From assembly GCA_022315425.1 (NCBI GenBank), contig JAIUPT010000039.1, positions 1-64,000 on the forward strand: DNA of 64,000 nt, read 5' to 3'. Source of the stretch: Pseudevernia furfuracea. Lineage: Eukaryota > Ascomycota > Lecanoromycetes > Lecanorales > Parmeliaceae. The first letter of the stretch is position 1; each line of letters begins with the position of its first letter. The notes beneath the pieces were generated by a model, which did not search any database, was not told the origin of the DNA, and saw only the letters and a list, made by a program, of their open reading frames with translations. Below are positions 22,062 to 33,814 of this stretch, piece after piece. Made by a program: the position numbers and the translations under genes.

Positions 22062-24470
22062 AATAGCGTATTACTAACATTTCGAAAGACATTATTCTTA
22101 TTATAAAGCTCTCAACGACTGCATCTGCATCTGCAATAAACAGATCAAGATCAAATTTCTCATAATTAGCTGAAAAGCAGACGTCTACATCAAAGCCCTC
22201 GTCCCTCGCACGAGTCGTATCATCGATCGCGTTCGCGCGAGCCTCTCGATTAATTGCTGCATTATCAGCTATCGAAAGAATAACTCGTTTCCTCACTGTC
22301 GTCGAAATGATTCGCGAAGATCTCGAGCTAAGTGCGATTCAAAGGGTACTCCTTAATCATCTCGACACTACGATTTCGAATCTGCGAGACCTATCATCTG
22401 ACTCTCTCTCGAGGACATTCGCGACCTTTGCGTTACTAACGAATCATGTTAATAAGTCGAATATTTTCGAGTCGACGACCTATCAACAGGTCATTTTCAA
22501 TTAACTCTCTCGCATGCACTGAGAGCTCGTTATACAAGACGAATATAAATCTCTCATAAATAACAATACTTGATGTCTAATTTAGACGTCTTTAGATGCT
22601 TATATTCTAAGAGGTCGCTGAGTCTATATCGTGAAGCGAGGCCCCGCTGAGAAAGTCACTCGCTATAAGGCTCGCTAAGTGATTCGAGAATTCGAATAAC
22701 AGAAGGATCGTGACTATCATAACACGTTCGTCTTAGTGATCAAGCTTATGAGTTATAAGGCGATCTTTGCCCTAATAGCGGCCCTGAACTAAGACGTGAA
22801 ACAAATAAACGTCAAAATCGCCTTTCTCTACGATAACGTTCAAGAGACGATTTATGTGCGATAGCTCGATGATTTCAGCAAGAACGACATCAAAGTTTGC
22901 AAGCTGAATAAGACTCTCTATGAACTTAAGTAATCTTTTAGAATTTGATATCAGCACTTCTCGAAGTATATAAAGAAACTCGAATTAATACTCATCGAAT
23001 CGAACGAGAGTGTCTTTATGAACGTCAAGAAGAATATCATTATAGCCCTCTATGTGAACGATATATTAATCATCGATCTCAGTAAAATCGACATTCAGCG
23101 CATCAAAAAGGCTCTCAATGACAAGTTTCACATATTCGACTTGGAACCTTGCGTCTATTATTTAGACATGACCGTCAAAAGAGATCGTGTCGTCGACATT
23201 CTTCGTCTGGGACAAGCAGTCTATATTACTCGTTTCTTAAAGCATTTCAATTATTAAAGTCTCAATTCAGCCTCTACGCCTCTGAAAATCAGTCGTAAGC
23301 TACAATCTACGAAAGAGAGCTATATTATCTCGAGAAAGCTGTGCGAGAACTATCAATCTGTCGTGAGATCTCTTATATATGTTATGTTAAAAACTCGTTC
23401 TAATATCGTCTATGCTGTCTCTCTTGTCAGTCGCTATTCAGTTAATTCGATTCAGACACACTGAAATGCAGTGATTCGAATCTTTCGATATCTTAGAGAC
23501 ACGATGCATTACGAACTAGTGTACAAAGAATTCCTTCAAGCCCTCATCGAATACACCGATTTCGATTGAGCTGACGACTCGACTCGAAGATCTATCTTCG
23601 ACTATCTATTTAACGTCGATAGCGACGTCATCAGCTAATCATTAAAGCGTCAAGTCATCGTCGCGTTATTCACTTGCGAAGTCGAGTATATCGATCAAAC
23701 GTTGACTATCAAAGAAGTTATTTGATTAAAAACTCTTCTTAATCAACTTCTGCGACCTCGAGACTCTGATTCGAAGATTATTATAATCTTCGACGACAAT
23801 TAGAGCGCAATTGCCCTCGTCAAGAACGCTTAGTTTCATGCTCGCATCAAGCACATTAACATCGCTTATCATTTCGTGCGTGAAAAAGTTAATGACGACA
23901 TCGTGAACATGCAATTCGTACTCACGAATAAACAAATAATCGACGATCTCATCAAAGCTCTCTGCCTCGACAAATTCGTTGCTTTTCGCGATGCCCTTGA
24001 AGTGAAATCAGTCTCAGAACATCTTCTCAGCGTCAAAGACTAACCCTCAGCGCTCTTGCTTCTAATCTGAAGTCGTTAATTTCAGAGAAGTAACGCTATT
24101 CACCTTGTCTGTGAACGTTAGATCTTCTGTTTTCTTTCACTGCTTCTTGTTTCACCCTCTTATATATTCATCGACTTCGTTTTGATAGAAATTGAATGTG
24201 CATTAGGTTTATTTCAAAGAAAACTTTCAAAAAACCGCCTTTTTTTCGAAAAATGGAAGTTTTGTATAAAGAATCAGAACGAATTTTTACATGTTTTCGA
24301 ATTTGATATAATCGTTTTCAGAACTTGATTCGAATTTGACATAGTCGTTTTCAGAACTTGGTTTCTTCACTTTTGTGAACCGGACTTCGCGCTAACCCGA
24401 TTGGGGTTTTTTGCGTCGCGAAGTGCGAAAATCGTGTTTTCGCATTTTTGAGTATGCGAGCGAAGGGGAG
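22062..24470 (+). pseudogene. copia reverse transcriptase-RNase H, 5'-deleted copy
   Basis: Copia pol from the integrase-RT linker onward. RT motifs include the QDVKQINVKIAFLYDN region, ALYVNDILIIDLSKI (YVDD changed to YVND; 23050-23090) and CVYYLDMTVKRDRVVDI. RNase H follows at 23460-24000 (TDFD-x-ADDSTRRS, VALFTCEVEYID, HINIAYHFVREKV). 24004-24457 is noncoding 3' sequence, and GCGAAGGGGAG at 24460-24470 is the polypurine tract. The LTR-to-pol junction at 22061 shows an internal deletion of gag, protease and integrase. Confidence 0.87.
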
Positions 24471-24592
24471 TGTCAAAATTCGGGTCACGTGACATGGTCA
24501 CGTGATGCGCTAAGGCGCATCCTCATAGTCGCTCTTTACTCTCGTAGCATTTTATAGTTAACAACTAAGTGTTCTATCACCTATTCTTGATA
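24471..24592 (+). repeat. copia LTR shared by two tandem copies
   Basis: 122-bp LTR preceded by the polypurine tract of the upstream copy and followed by the primer site of the downstream copy. It serves as 3' LTR for one and 5' LTR for the other, as expected after LTR-LTR recombination or tandem integration. Confidence 0.9.
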
Positions 24593-24608
24593 GGTTATGA
24601 GCTCGAAC

Positions 24609-25351
24609 TTGCTCGACGACTGTTTCACTTATATTCTATGTCTATTAGAGTCACAGTGACCTCTAAGCATTACGAGTTCATCGCAATAAACGTCGCGACA
24701 GCTATGAGACTCTGTTTTTCAATCTTCTTGAGATGGGCATTGCCCTCTACAAAATGATCGTCTTTGAAATTCGAGGGGCTGAGAGCCCTATCGCAAATCG
24801 ACTCGCGACATATCGAATCTAATCGAACGTCGAACGCCGAACTCGTCATACGATCGTGCGATCGAATTTCACTAAGATCTCTAAAACATTGTTAGCTTCT
24901 CTGCGTGAGACACGCTAAACACGCTTAACGAGAATATTTCTCTCGCGATATATATCGCTTCAGCGTTAATAAAGCGTTTACGTGAATCGAATCAATTATA
25001 ACGATCTAAGAGACTGAACTTTAGCATCAAATCGTCTGATCACACTTTAGAGTTAATTAGTTATCGACAAATCTCTATTCAGAGCGCGTATACGTCTATT
25101 GAGAGTCAAAACAACAAGAATTTCTTATTGAGATAGATCTTTCGATCTTATAAGTTCTCTAAAGAAGAGAGCTAAGACTCAGTCATCGACAAATCTTCAC
25201 TCAGAGCGCGTATACGTCTATTGAGGGTCAAAACAACAAGAATTTCTTGTTGAGATAGATCTTTCGATCTCACAAGTTCTCTAAAGAAGAGGGCTAAGGC
25301 CCAGTCATCGAATTCTTTTCATCGTTATTCGACTTTATTCTATCGTCGAAT
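24609..25351 (+). other. copia 5' leader with a tandem duplication
   Basis: Noncoding leader. About 120 bases starting TTATCGACAAATCT... (near 25070-25187) are repeated head-to-tail at 25187-25310. The other copia copies (1680-1800, 5640-5760) have one unit. No gene seen. Confidence 0.7.
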
Positions 25352-26940
25352 ATGACTTCATCTCACGACGATAGTCATCGAAGCGACTATTCTAAATTCG
25401 AGTCCCTATCGAAGACTCAGTATAAGAAGAACGTTATTTCTCTTCGAAGATCTACACGTCTTTAGCAATTGTCTTCGATACAGTCTCAGCGAAAATTAGA
25501 TCAATTCAAATCTTTCTTGTTTCTAAGTATCTTTTATCTCAACAATATCGTTCGTATCTATCGAAGATTCAAGCACAAACACTTTTCATTTCTTATGCAA
25601 GAACTCGAAGATCAGCAGTAAAAGTTGTCAGATATCGATAAGAGTTTCGAGAACTCTGACGAAGATCAGAGCACCTATTTCACTCTCACTACTTTCGCGA
25701 ACGTTAATAGTGTTAACTTTTAATTCGAAGTCAGCGAAGACACCCTTAGTGTCTTAAGTGACACTGAGTTATTCGATCTTCGTGTCAAAAGCTCTCTGAA
25801 TCTCACTTCTTCGATTTCGACTTTTTCGGCTTTAAGATCTTCGTTCTCTATCGTCTCTCTCGTCTTATTTGTCTTTTAAGCTAAGTCTTTCGTTTGAGTA
25901 TCATCGCCGTCACTATTTATATCGTACGTATCGTCTTTAGAAACCTTCTCAGTAATTCTCAGCATTTATGATCGACGAAGAATCAAGCGCATAAGGCGTC
26001 ATAAGAAACATATCAGTCTTAGTAATTTCAGCGACTAATTCTCTCGAAGAGAAAAGCGCTTTTCTTCTAAACTTCATTGTTATTTTGAAGTTCAATTTGA
26101 AATATCGTCGATGAAAGCAGAATATCAACAATTGATTGATGCTTAACAATCTTATTTTCTTTAATGCGATCATCAGTCATAGAGTCTGCATCGTTATCTT
26201 TTATCGTTTCGAAAATAGCGATCGCGAACTCGTCGAAGTCGAATTCGACGATGAAGACTCTTAGATTATGCTCGATGCCCTAATTAAGAACTATTAGTCT
26301 AAGAATACGAATCTCTATAGAAAACTAATGCGTCGAATATTCGATCTTATTCTTGAAGAAGAGGGAGTTCGTTAATACGAAAAGAACTTTCGCAAGATCA
26401 TCTTCGACATCATCAGCCTTCATAAATCTCTCGTCATTTCGAAGTCTCTGCGAATTCTAATTTTTCTTATGAAACTTGATGACTCTTACGACATGTTCGA
26501 GTCAAGTTACACTCAAAATCATGATCTCTTTGAGAACAAGTTCGTCAAGTTTTAAGAGGTTATCGTGACCGTCGTGAACGAAGAAGTTAGAATCTCCTTC
26601 AAAGAAGAAGAACTAATCATATATATCGTTCATAACGATAAGAGCAAAGATAAACAAGCTGCTTTTAACAATCTCGACGACTCTAACATTAATCGTGAGA
26701 CCTGCTCTTCGTGTAAGACAGCTAATCGCAAATTCAGATATTCTTTTATTAAATGCTGAATCAAGTTCTCTTATTTCAAGTCTAAGAAATTCATAACGAA
26801 AGAGAAAAAGAAGAAGAAGATAAAGATCTTCGACTTCGAAAATAAATTCTCAAGCAATAAGCGTAAGCGCATCGAAGAGACGTCTTTTAATGTCTCTGCT
26901 TCAGAGAAGAACGATTATCTCAATGTTAATTATATCTTTC
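25352..26940 (+). pseudogene. copia gag
   Basis: Gag starting MTSSHDDSHRS at 25352. Regions homologous to both palindrome arms follow: DIDKSFENSDEDQS near 25640, EVRISFKEEELIIYIVHN at 26571, and a zinc knuckle CSSCKTANRK...C at about 26703-26756, then a Lys-rich tail. Frequent TAA/TAG codons at former Gln/Trp positions and at least one frame change make it nonfunctional. Gag would have formed the virus-like particle that packages the copia RNA. Confidence 0.83.
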
Positions 26941-28440
26941 TAAAGGAACTGAACTTCATTATACACTATTCGAATATCAATTCGAACGACTTCAATATCC
27001 TCGATGCGGCTGATGATCAAGTCATCAATCTAATCGTCACGAAAGCTCTCGAACATAGTCTCATAACTACGAATTTCGTAAATCTTCTTATTCGAGTCGT
27101 CGTAGATTCAGACTGCTCTCGTTATTCTTTCGCGAATCGTTCGATATTTATTATCTACGAAAAGATCTACTCTCGATCGATCAAGGGCATCGAGAGAAGC
27201 GAAGTGCAGTCTCAAGACTGTGACATTATTAGTCTCGACTATGTGATTAGAGAAGAGTGTGTAACAGTCACTCTGCGAAATGTCTTATATATATTCGATA
27301 TGAGCGTCAATCTTCTCTCGATCGATAAACTTCTAAACTTCGACATCGCTATCTCCTTTTATAAGATAAAATGCACTCTTATTAAGAACGATCTAAAGCT
27401 TATCAATACTCGTAATCGTGATCTCTTCTTTTTGAATCTCTGATAGAGTCGAAATAGTGCTCTAATCGTCTATAGTGTGCTCTCGAATTTTATTTATTAA
27501 CTCTGACATGCTCGCATAAATCATTTAAGTTAAAACAATCTAAACAAGCTCTCAAATATGATCGTTAAAATGAACTTCATTAAGAACATTACGAAGGAGT
27601 ACATCTACGAATACTATATCATAAAACGTTAAAAGACTATCTCTTATGATAATCTCATAGAGTTAGAAACGCAGTCTGACGAATTTGTTTATAATAATCT
27701 CGTAGAGTCTCTATTCTCTATTGAATTCAATAACTGTAGATACTTTATAACATTCAAGAATAATTTCATCTCCTACTCTAAAGTGTACTATATTCGTCAT
27801 AAGAGTGAAACGTTTGTTATATTCTTACGTTTTAAAGTCTTTCTAGAGTCACGAGACTATAAGATCTATCGCATTCGCCTCGACAATAAGAAAGAGTATA
27901 TGTTCAAGATCTTCTTGAATTATCTTCTTCAGTGCGAAATTAGATAGAAGCTCACTGTATCTGAGAACTTCGAAATGAACGAGACGATCGAACGTTTTAA
28001 ATAGATCTTGTTATATAAGATGCATTTTATACTGCTAAGTTCTCAGCTTAACAAGTCTTTCTAATTCGAAATCGTGATCATCATCAATTATTTGATGTTG
28101 CGATCCCTCAACGTTCGAATCATTGTAACGTCATTTGAGACTTTTTATTATCGAAAGTTCATTTTATCTCATCTGCGAACGATTGATTTCATCGTCTATG
28201 CGTTAAAGCGTATTTAAAAGAAACTCGTAAATAAAAGCGAAAAGTGTGTTCTTCTGAAATATAAAGAGGAGTTCATTTTTCGTCTATATAATCTTATCAA
28301 GAAGAAGATTATTCGAGTTAATAATATTCACTTCGTTAAGAAGCGTTTCTTGATTGTGAATCTCGAAGAAAAGACGAACGTTTATGAGTTCTCGATCAAG
28401 CGATAACGTCTTTATATATTAATATTCGCTATAGAGAAGA
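26941..28440 (+). pseudogene. copia protease, GAG-pre-integrase and integrase
   Basis: Protease active site reads VVVDSDCSRYS near 27085-27125, with the DSG Gly changed to Asp. 27204-27443 is the GAG-pre-integrase region (VTLRNVLYIFDMSVNLLSIDKLL). The integrase core follows: YFITFKNNFISYSKVYYIRHKSETFVIF (27730-27815), RIRLDNKKEYMFK carrying the second Asp (about 27880), and ENFEMNETIERF carrying the Glu (about 27965-28000). Stops at former Trp/Gln codons interrupt it throughout. The protein would have inserted copia cDNA into the genome. Confidence 0.86.
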
Positions 28441-28924
28441 CACTTAATGAATAGCGTATTACTAACATTTCGAAAGACATTGCTCTTATTATAAAGCCCT
28501 CAACGACTATATCTGCATCTGTAATAAACAGATCAAGATCAAATTTCTTATAATTAGCTAAAAAGCAGACGTCTATATCAAAGCCCTCGTTTCTCGCACG
28601 AGTCGTATCATCGATCGCGTTCGCGCGAGCCTCTCGATCAATTGCTGCATTATCAGCTATCGAAAGAATAACTCGTTCTCTCACTGTCGTCGAAATGATT
28701 CGCGAAGATCTCGAGCTAAGTGCGATTCAAAGAGTACTTCTTGATTATTTCGACACTACGATTTCGAATCTACGAGATCTATCATCTAACCCTCTCTCGA
28801 GAATATTCGCGATCTTTGCGTTACTAACGAATCATGTTAATAAGTCGAATATTTTCGAGCCGACGACCTATTAACAGACTATTTTCAACCAACTCTCTCG
28901 TATGCACTGGAAGCTCGTCATATA
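28441..28924 (+). pseudogene. copia integrase-RT linker, left of pogo-1
   Basis: Corresponds base for base to 22064-22540 of the 5'-deleted copy, which lacks pogo-1. That copy shows the empty target and allows the transposon ends to be set exactly. Confidence 0.82.
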
Positions 28925-31481
28925 CTCGTGTTCACCGGGATATGCACGATCCTGGGATATGCACGTTAGGGTTAGGGCTTATCAACATTCAAATGCCTAC
29001 ATCGCACCAAAATTCTATGGCAACTCCGCATAATCATGTTGAATAATATTGTTATGTCTCCGACAGCTACTTTCGTACCTTGTCTATTATAAGTCTATCA
29101 CGAGTTGATTTTCGAATCTTCGGAACAGTCTCTTTCTCAGTCTCTTTCTCAACTACTTTCTGTATCACTGTAACAGTCTTACCACCTTTACCTCTTTCAC
29201 CTCTGTCACCTCTTTGTGATTGCTGTTTTGATGGAGAGAGATCTGATAGAGGGAGTATTAATGAGATCTGAGAGTCTAACAGGGGTAAAGTAACGATGTT
29301 TTTTTTGACTGAGCTAGTCTTCTTCTTAACTAGACTTCTTGTCTTTGATTCAGCAAAAAGAGACGATCCCAGATGACATATGCTTTTGAATTGTTTCTCA
29401 AATTGCTTATCAGTCTCAAATTGTTATCGTTGATCCACAGTCTTCTTATTCAAGAGATAAGCTTATTTTAAGTATACTTGTTCACGTTCAGCCCTCTTCT
29501 TCTTTCGCTCATCTATCTTAACAAGATCATTGTTAGTAGATTTTTGAAGAATATTGTTTGTCAGCGCGGAATTGTATACTTTCCCAAGCTTTTCTGATAG
29601 TGTGGGATTAGGGTTCCCAGTCTTGATTTGTTACACCAGTTGATTGACTTGCTACATGTTTGTCGAGGTAAAAGTCACAGAAATAGAGTCACCATTAAAT
29701 ACTGTGACTATCATATCTGGTGAAGATGTGCTAGACCGTGATTCTGGAATTTGAAGTCTCAACTTGTCAAAAACAATCTTGGAATTGATCGGAAAAAGCT
29801 CACTCTTTTGTCATGCATATCGAATATTCTTCTCTGTTGCGATATTCTTTCTAACCATTTGAATAAACTAAATAAAGTCACATTTGTTCATTTTATAGCC
29901 TTCGCCATATCGTGTCTTCTTCTCTAAATGCTTACGATATGTCGTTGACAATGACTGAAAAAATTCAACATCAAGTGACTAAAGAATATATGTGATATGG
30001 GGAGACAAGCATAGCAGAACAATGTCTTTGTTAAGACAGAAAACGATGACTTTAGTGCTGATATGAAAGACATGCCCATCAAGTATGAGAAGGCGATATT
30101 GTCCTTTCAGAGTCCTTCGAATTTGAGACTCAAAGCATCTAAAGAAATTAGCCAAAATCATATACAAAAACGAGGTAATTTGCGCATACTTCTCGAACCA
30201 CTCCAAGCCAATAACATTATTTGTCCAGCCATTCTCGCTAACAGCAATATAGACTTCCCTGTCCTTCACAAAATCAAACCAGGCTTTCATTTGCCGCTTG
30301 CCCTTGAGAATAAGAAACATCGAAAGCAGTCTATTATCCGCAGAGATATATTCGATAATTGTTGCTCACTCTCGATTCCCGTCCTGAGTTTTATACACCT
30401 GAATATCATCTCGAGAGCATATCACTCTCTGTCAGGGACTTGACATAGAGCTGGACTAGCGATGTGGTGTCATGTATGAATAGAATATTAACTATGTAGA
30501 GTAATTACAAGAAGTGCTTTGTGCGTATCAAAGTAATGCTTCACTGCGGAGTTAACGGATATAACTCGTAGGGCTGGGGTTAGCCGACCAGCCTAGAGTA
30601 TAACACAGCAAGCAAGCAGGTAAGTCAGCCGTCATAGGCTAGAATCGTGACACTCTCGCTTTTCCAGTACCACCAAGAGCAGATCCTTTCTCGTTCATAT
30701 TGTACGTATCTTCCTTCTGAATACTGTATTTCTGAATCACACACTCAACAAGCTAAAATTAGTGCAAAAGTAGATAGGGATCATGAGTAACAGCACGATC
30801 CTTGTTCAATGACTAACTGAATCGACTTTGCAACTTCGAATGACGGCTAAGAAACTTCGATATTCAGTTTTCACCTAGTGATCTATGATCTCCTTTATCT
30901 ACTAGTATCTTAGAAGTCATGAATCTAACTAGTTTAACTCTGAGAGGTCAATTCCAGTCTGTCACTAGCAAGATTCATTCTTTCAGAGCTTTCTCCTCTA
31001 TAGAACTGAGTCGTAATTCATTGTCATATGTCTCACGATGAGCATGAGTTTTTTCGACAAGACGTCGTCTGAGAGTGATAGAAATAATATCATATTCGCG
31101 GGCAATTGACTCAATTGCAGGCTGTTTTTTGTGGGGATTCGAGCTGTTCTCGCAGAGCAAGTAGGCTTGTTTATATTCGTCAATTGCGAGTTGCAAACGT
31201 TCTGATTTTGATACCTCTTTCGGAGCCTTTGAGGGAGTCATAATAACAATATTGAGAGACAACGGGGTACAGGGACGGAGTGGAATGGGCTGGCTACTTG
31301 CTACGAGGGGACTGTGGATTAATGAGGCCATTGTTCAGTCTCTTCGGCGACTATTTGAGACCGATATGTATAGATTCGTCATAGATATGTGGACTGAGAG
31401 GTAGATTTGGAATTATATCTGGGGGAAGCCCTAACCCTAACGTGCATATCCCAGGATCGTGCATATCCCGGTGAACACGAG
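28925..31481 (-). mobile_element. pogo/Fot1-like DNA transposon (pogo-1)
   Basis: 2557-bp element with perfect 56-bp terminal inverted repeats (28925-28980; 31426-31481) flanked by TA duplications (28923-28924; 31482-31483). The empty site is seen at 22535. Each end holds GGGATATGCACG twice and then TTAGGG twice. The minus strand encodes a broken transposase. The TA target and the protein both fit the pogo/Fot1 branch of Tc1/mariner. Confidence 0.93.
29640..31331 (-). pseudogene. pogo-1 transposase remnant
   Basis: Cut-and-paste transposase, broken into pieces. The N-terminal 118-residue piece (31331-30975) has a helix-turn-helix (psq-like) region: SERLQLAIDEYKQAYLL, then ESIAREYDIISITLRRR. 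Most of the CENP-B-type DNA-binding middle (about 30950-30330) is unreadable. The DDE catalytic region is at 30320-29979 (GWTNNVIGLEWFEKY, RLLILDGHVFHIS, IVLLCLSPHITYIL), with the second Asp in LDGH. Stops and frame changes throughout make it inactive. Confidence 0.85.
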
Positions 31482-31483
31482 TA

Positions 31484-33060
31484 AGACGAATATAAATCTC
31501 TCATGAACAACAATACTTGATGTCTGATTTAAACGTCTTTAAATGCTCATATTCTAAGAGATCGCTGAGTCTATATCGTAAAGCGAGGCCTCGCTGAGAA
31601 AGTCACTCGTTACAAGATTCGCTGAGTGATTCGAGAATTCGAATAGCAGAAGAGTCGTGACTATCATAACACGTTCGTCTCAGTGATCAAGCTTATAAGT
31701 TATAAGACGATCTTTACTCTGACAGCGATTCTAAACTAAGACGTGAAATAAATGAACGTCAAAATCGTCTTTCTCTACGATAACGTTCAAGAGACGATTT
31801 ATATGCGATAGCTCGATGATTTCAGCAAGAACGACATTAAAGTTTATAAGCTAAATAAGATTCTCTATGAACTCAAGCAATTTCTCAGAATTTGATATTA
31901 ACACTTCTCGAAGTACATAAAGAAATTCGAATTAATATTCATCGAATCGAACGAGAGTGTCTTTATGAACGTCAAGAAGAGCATTATTATAGCTCTCTAT
32001 GTGAATAATATATTAATTATCGACCTCAGCAAAATCGACATTCAGCGCATTAAAAAGGCTCTTAATAACAAGTTTTACATGTTCGACTTGAGACCTTGCG
32101 TCTATTATTTAGACATGATCGTCAAAAGAGATCGTGTCGTCGACATTCTTCGTCTGAGACAAGCAGTCTATGTCACTCGTTTCTTAAAGCATTTTAATTA
32201 TTGAAGTCTCAATTCAGTCTCTACGTCTCTGAAAACCAGTCGCAAGTTACAATCTGCGAAAGAGAACTATGTTGCTTCGAGAAAGCTGTGCGAGAACTAT
32301 CAATCTATCATGAGATTCCTTATGTATATTATGTTAAGAACTCGTTCTAATATCGCCTATGCTGTCTCTCTTGTTAGCCGCTATTTAGTTAACTCGACTC
32401 AGACACACTAAAATGCAGTGATTCGAATCTTTCGATATCTTAAAGACACGATGCACTACGAACTCGTGTACAAAGGATCTCTTCAAGTCCTTATCGGGTA
32501 TATCGATTTCGATTGAGCTGACGATTCGACCCGAAGATCTATCTTCGACTATCTATTCAACGTCGATAGCGACGTCATCAGCTAATCATCAAAGCGTCAA
32601 GTCATCGTCGCGTTATTCACTTGCGAAGTCGAGTATATCGATTAAACGTTGACTATCAAAGAAGTTATTTGATTAAAAACTCTTTTCAATCAACTTCTGC
32701 GACCCCGAGACTCTGACTCGAAGATTATTATAATCTTCGACGACAATCAGAACGCAATTGCCCTCGTTAAGAACGCTTAGTTTCATACTCGTATCAAGCA
32801 CATTAACATCGCCCATTATTTCGTGCGTGAAAAAGTCAATAACGACATCGTGAACATACAATTCGTATTCACGAATAAACAAATGATCGACGATCTCATC
32901 AAAGCTCTCTGTCTCGACAAATTCGTTGTCTTTCGCGATGCCCTTGAGGTGAAATTAGTCTTAGAATATTCTCTCAGCGTCAAAGACTAACTCTCAGCGC
33001 TCTTGCTTTTAATCTGAAGTCGTTAGTTTCAGAGAAGTAACGTTATTCACCTTATCTGTG
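31484..33060 (+). pseudogene. copia reverse transcriptase-RNase H, right of pogo-1
   Basis: RT: NVKIVFLYDNVQETIYMR, ESVFMNVKKSIIIALYVNNILII (YVDD changed to YVNN, 31965-32020), CVYYLDMIVKRDRVVDILRL. RNase H runs from about 32400 to 32990 (RYLKDTMHYELVYKG; TRRSIFDYLFNVDSDVIS; HFVREKVNNDIVN). It is colinear with 22541-24000, with different stop positions, so the copies were damaged independently in part. Confidence 0.87.
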
Positions 33061-33692
33061 AACGTCAAATCTTTAGTATTCTTTCGATGTCTCTTGTCTC
33101 AAATTCTTAACATCTTTTCGACGTCTTATTTCAGCGTCTTCTTACTTCAATTCGAAGTTGTCGACTTCAGAAAAGACGTCTATCAAACCCTCAGCCTCTT
33201 TCGAATCTCATGTACTCATTCTTGAACTGCCGCAACTGCCGCTGACGTGTCGCCCTTATTCGGTTTATCATCATGACCTCTGAATGAATACCATACCCTC
33301 GGGCCTCGTTTAGGTCTCGTTCGGCGCCTCAGCGCTGAATTTCGTCGCTATCACACGCTCGGCCGCTGCTGCAGTCAGTCATGAGGTTTTCTTTCACTGC
33401 TTCTTATTTCACCCTCTCATGTATTCACCGACCTCGTTTTGATAGAAATTTGATGTGCACCAGATCTATTTCAAAGAAAACTTTCAAAAAATCGCCTTTT
33501 TTCGAAAAATGGAAGTTTTGTATAAAGAACCAGAACGGATTTTTACATGTCTTCGAATTTGACATAGTCGTTTTTAGAACTTGATTTCTTCACTTTTGTG
33601 AACCGGATTTCGCGCTAACTCGATTGGGGTTTTTGCGTCGCGAAGTGCGAAAATCGTATTTTTGTATGTTTAAGTATGCGAGCGAAGAGAAG
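33061..33692 (+). other. copia 3' noncoding region with an extra ~290-bp segment
   Basis: About 33085-33386 is present here and absent at the matching place in the other copia copies (7170-7200 and 24120-24150). Its right half is less AT-rich than its surroundings (GCCGCAACTGCCGCTGACG, GGGCCTCGTTTAGG). The rest is the usual copia 3' sequence, ending in GAGCGAAGAGAAG at 33680-33692. Confidence 0.75.
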
Positions 33693-33814
33693 TGTCAAAA
33701 TTCGAGTCACGTGACATGGTCACGTGATGCGCTAAGGCGTATTCTCATAGTCGCTCTTTACTCTCGTAGCATTCTATAGTTAACAACTAAGTGTTCTATC
33801 ACCTATTTTTGATA
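33693..33814 (+). repeat. copia 3' LTR
   Basis: 122 bp, ending ...CTATTTTTGATA. It is followed without a gap by minus-strand gag sequence, so this is a rearrangement breakpoint. Confidence 0.88.

Larger units (their letters stand above)
24471..33814 (+). mobile_element. full-length Ty1/copia element carrying pogo-1
   Basis: The most complete copia copy here: LTR 24471-24592, primer site 24593-24608, leader, gag, protease, integrase, RT, RNase H, polypurine tract, LTR 33693-33814. Without pogo-1 (2557 bp plus TA) it is about 6.8 kb. The domain order GAG-PR-IN-RT-RH identifies Ty1/copia. Its left LTR directly follows another copia 3' end and its right LTR runs into an inverted fragment, so no target duplication can be read. 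Confidence 0.92.

Noticed and set aside
28960..28978. Interstitial telomere
   Set aside because: Only two TTAGGG units, part of a transposon terminal repeat and mirrored at the other end.
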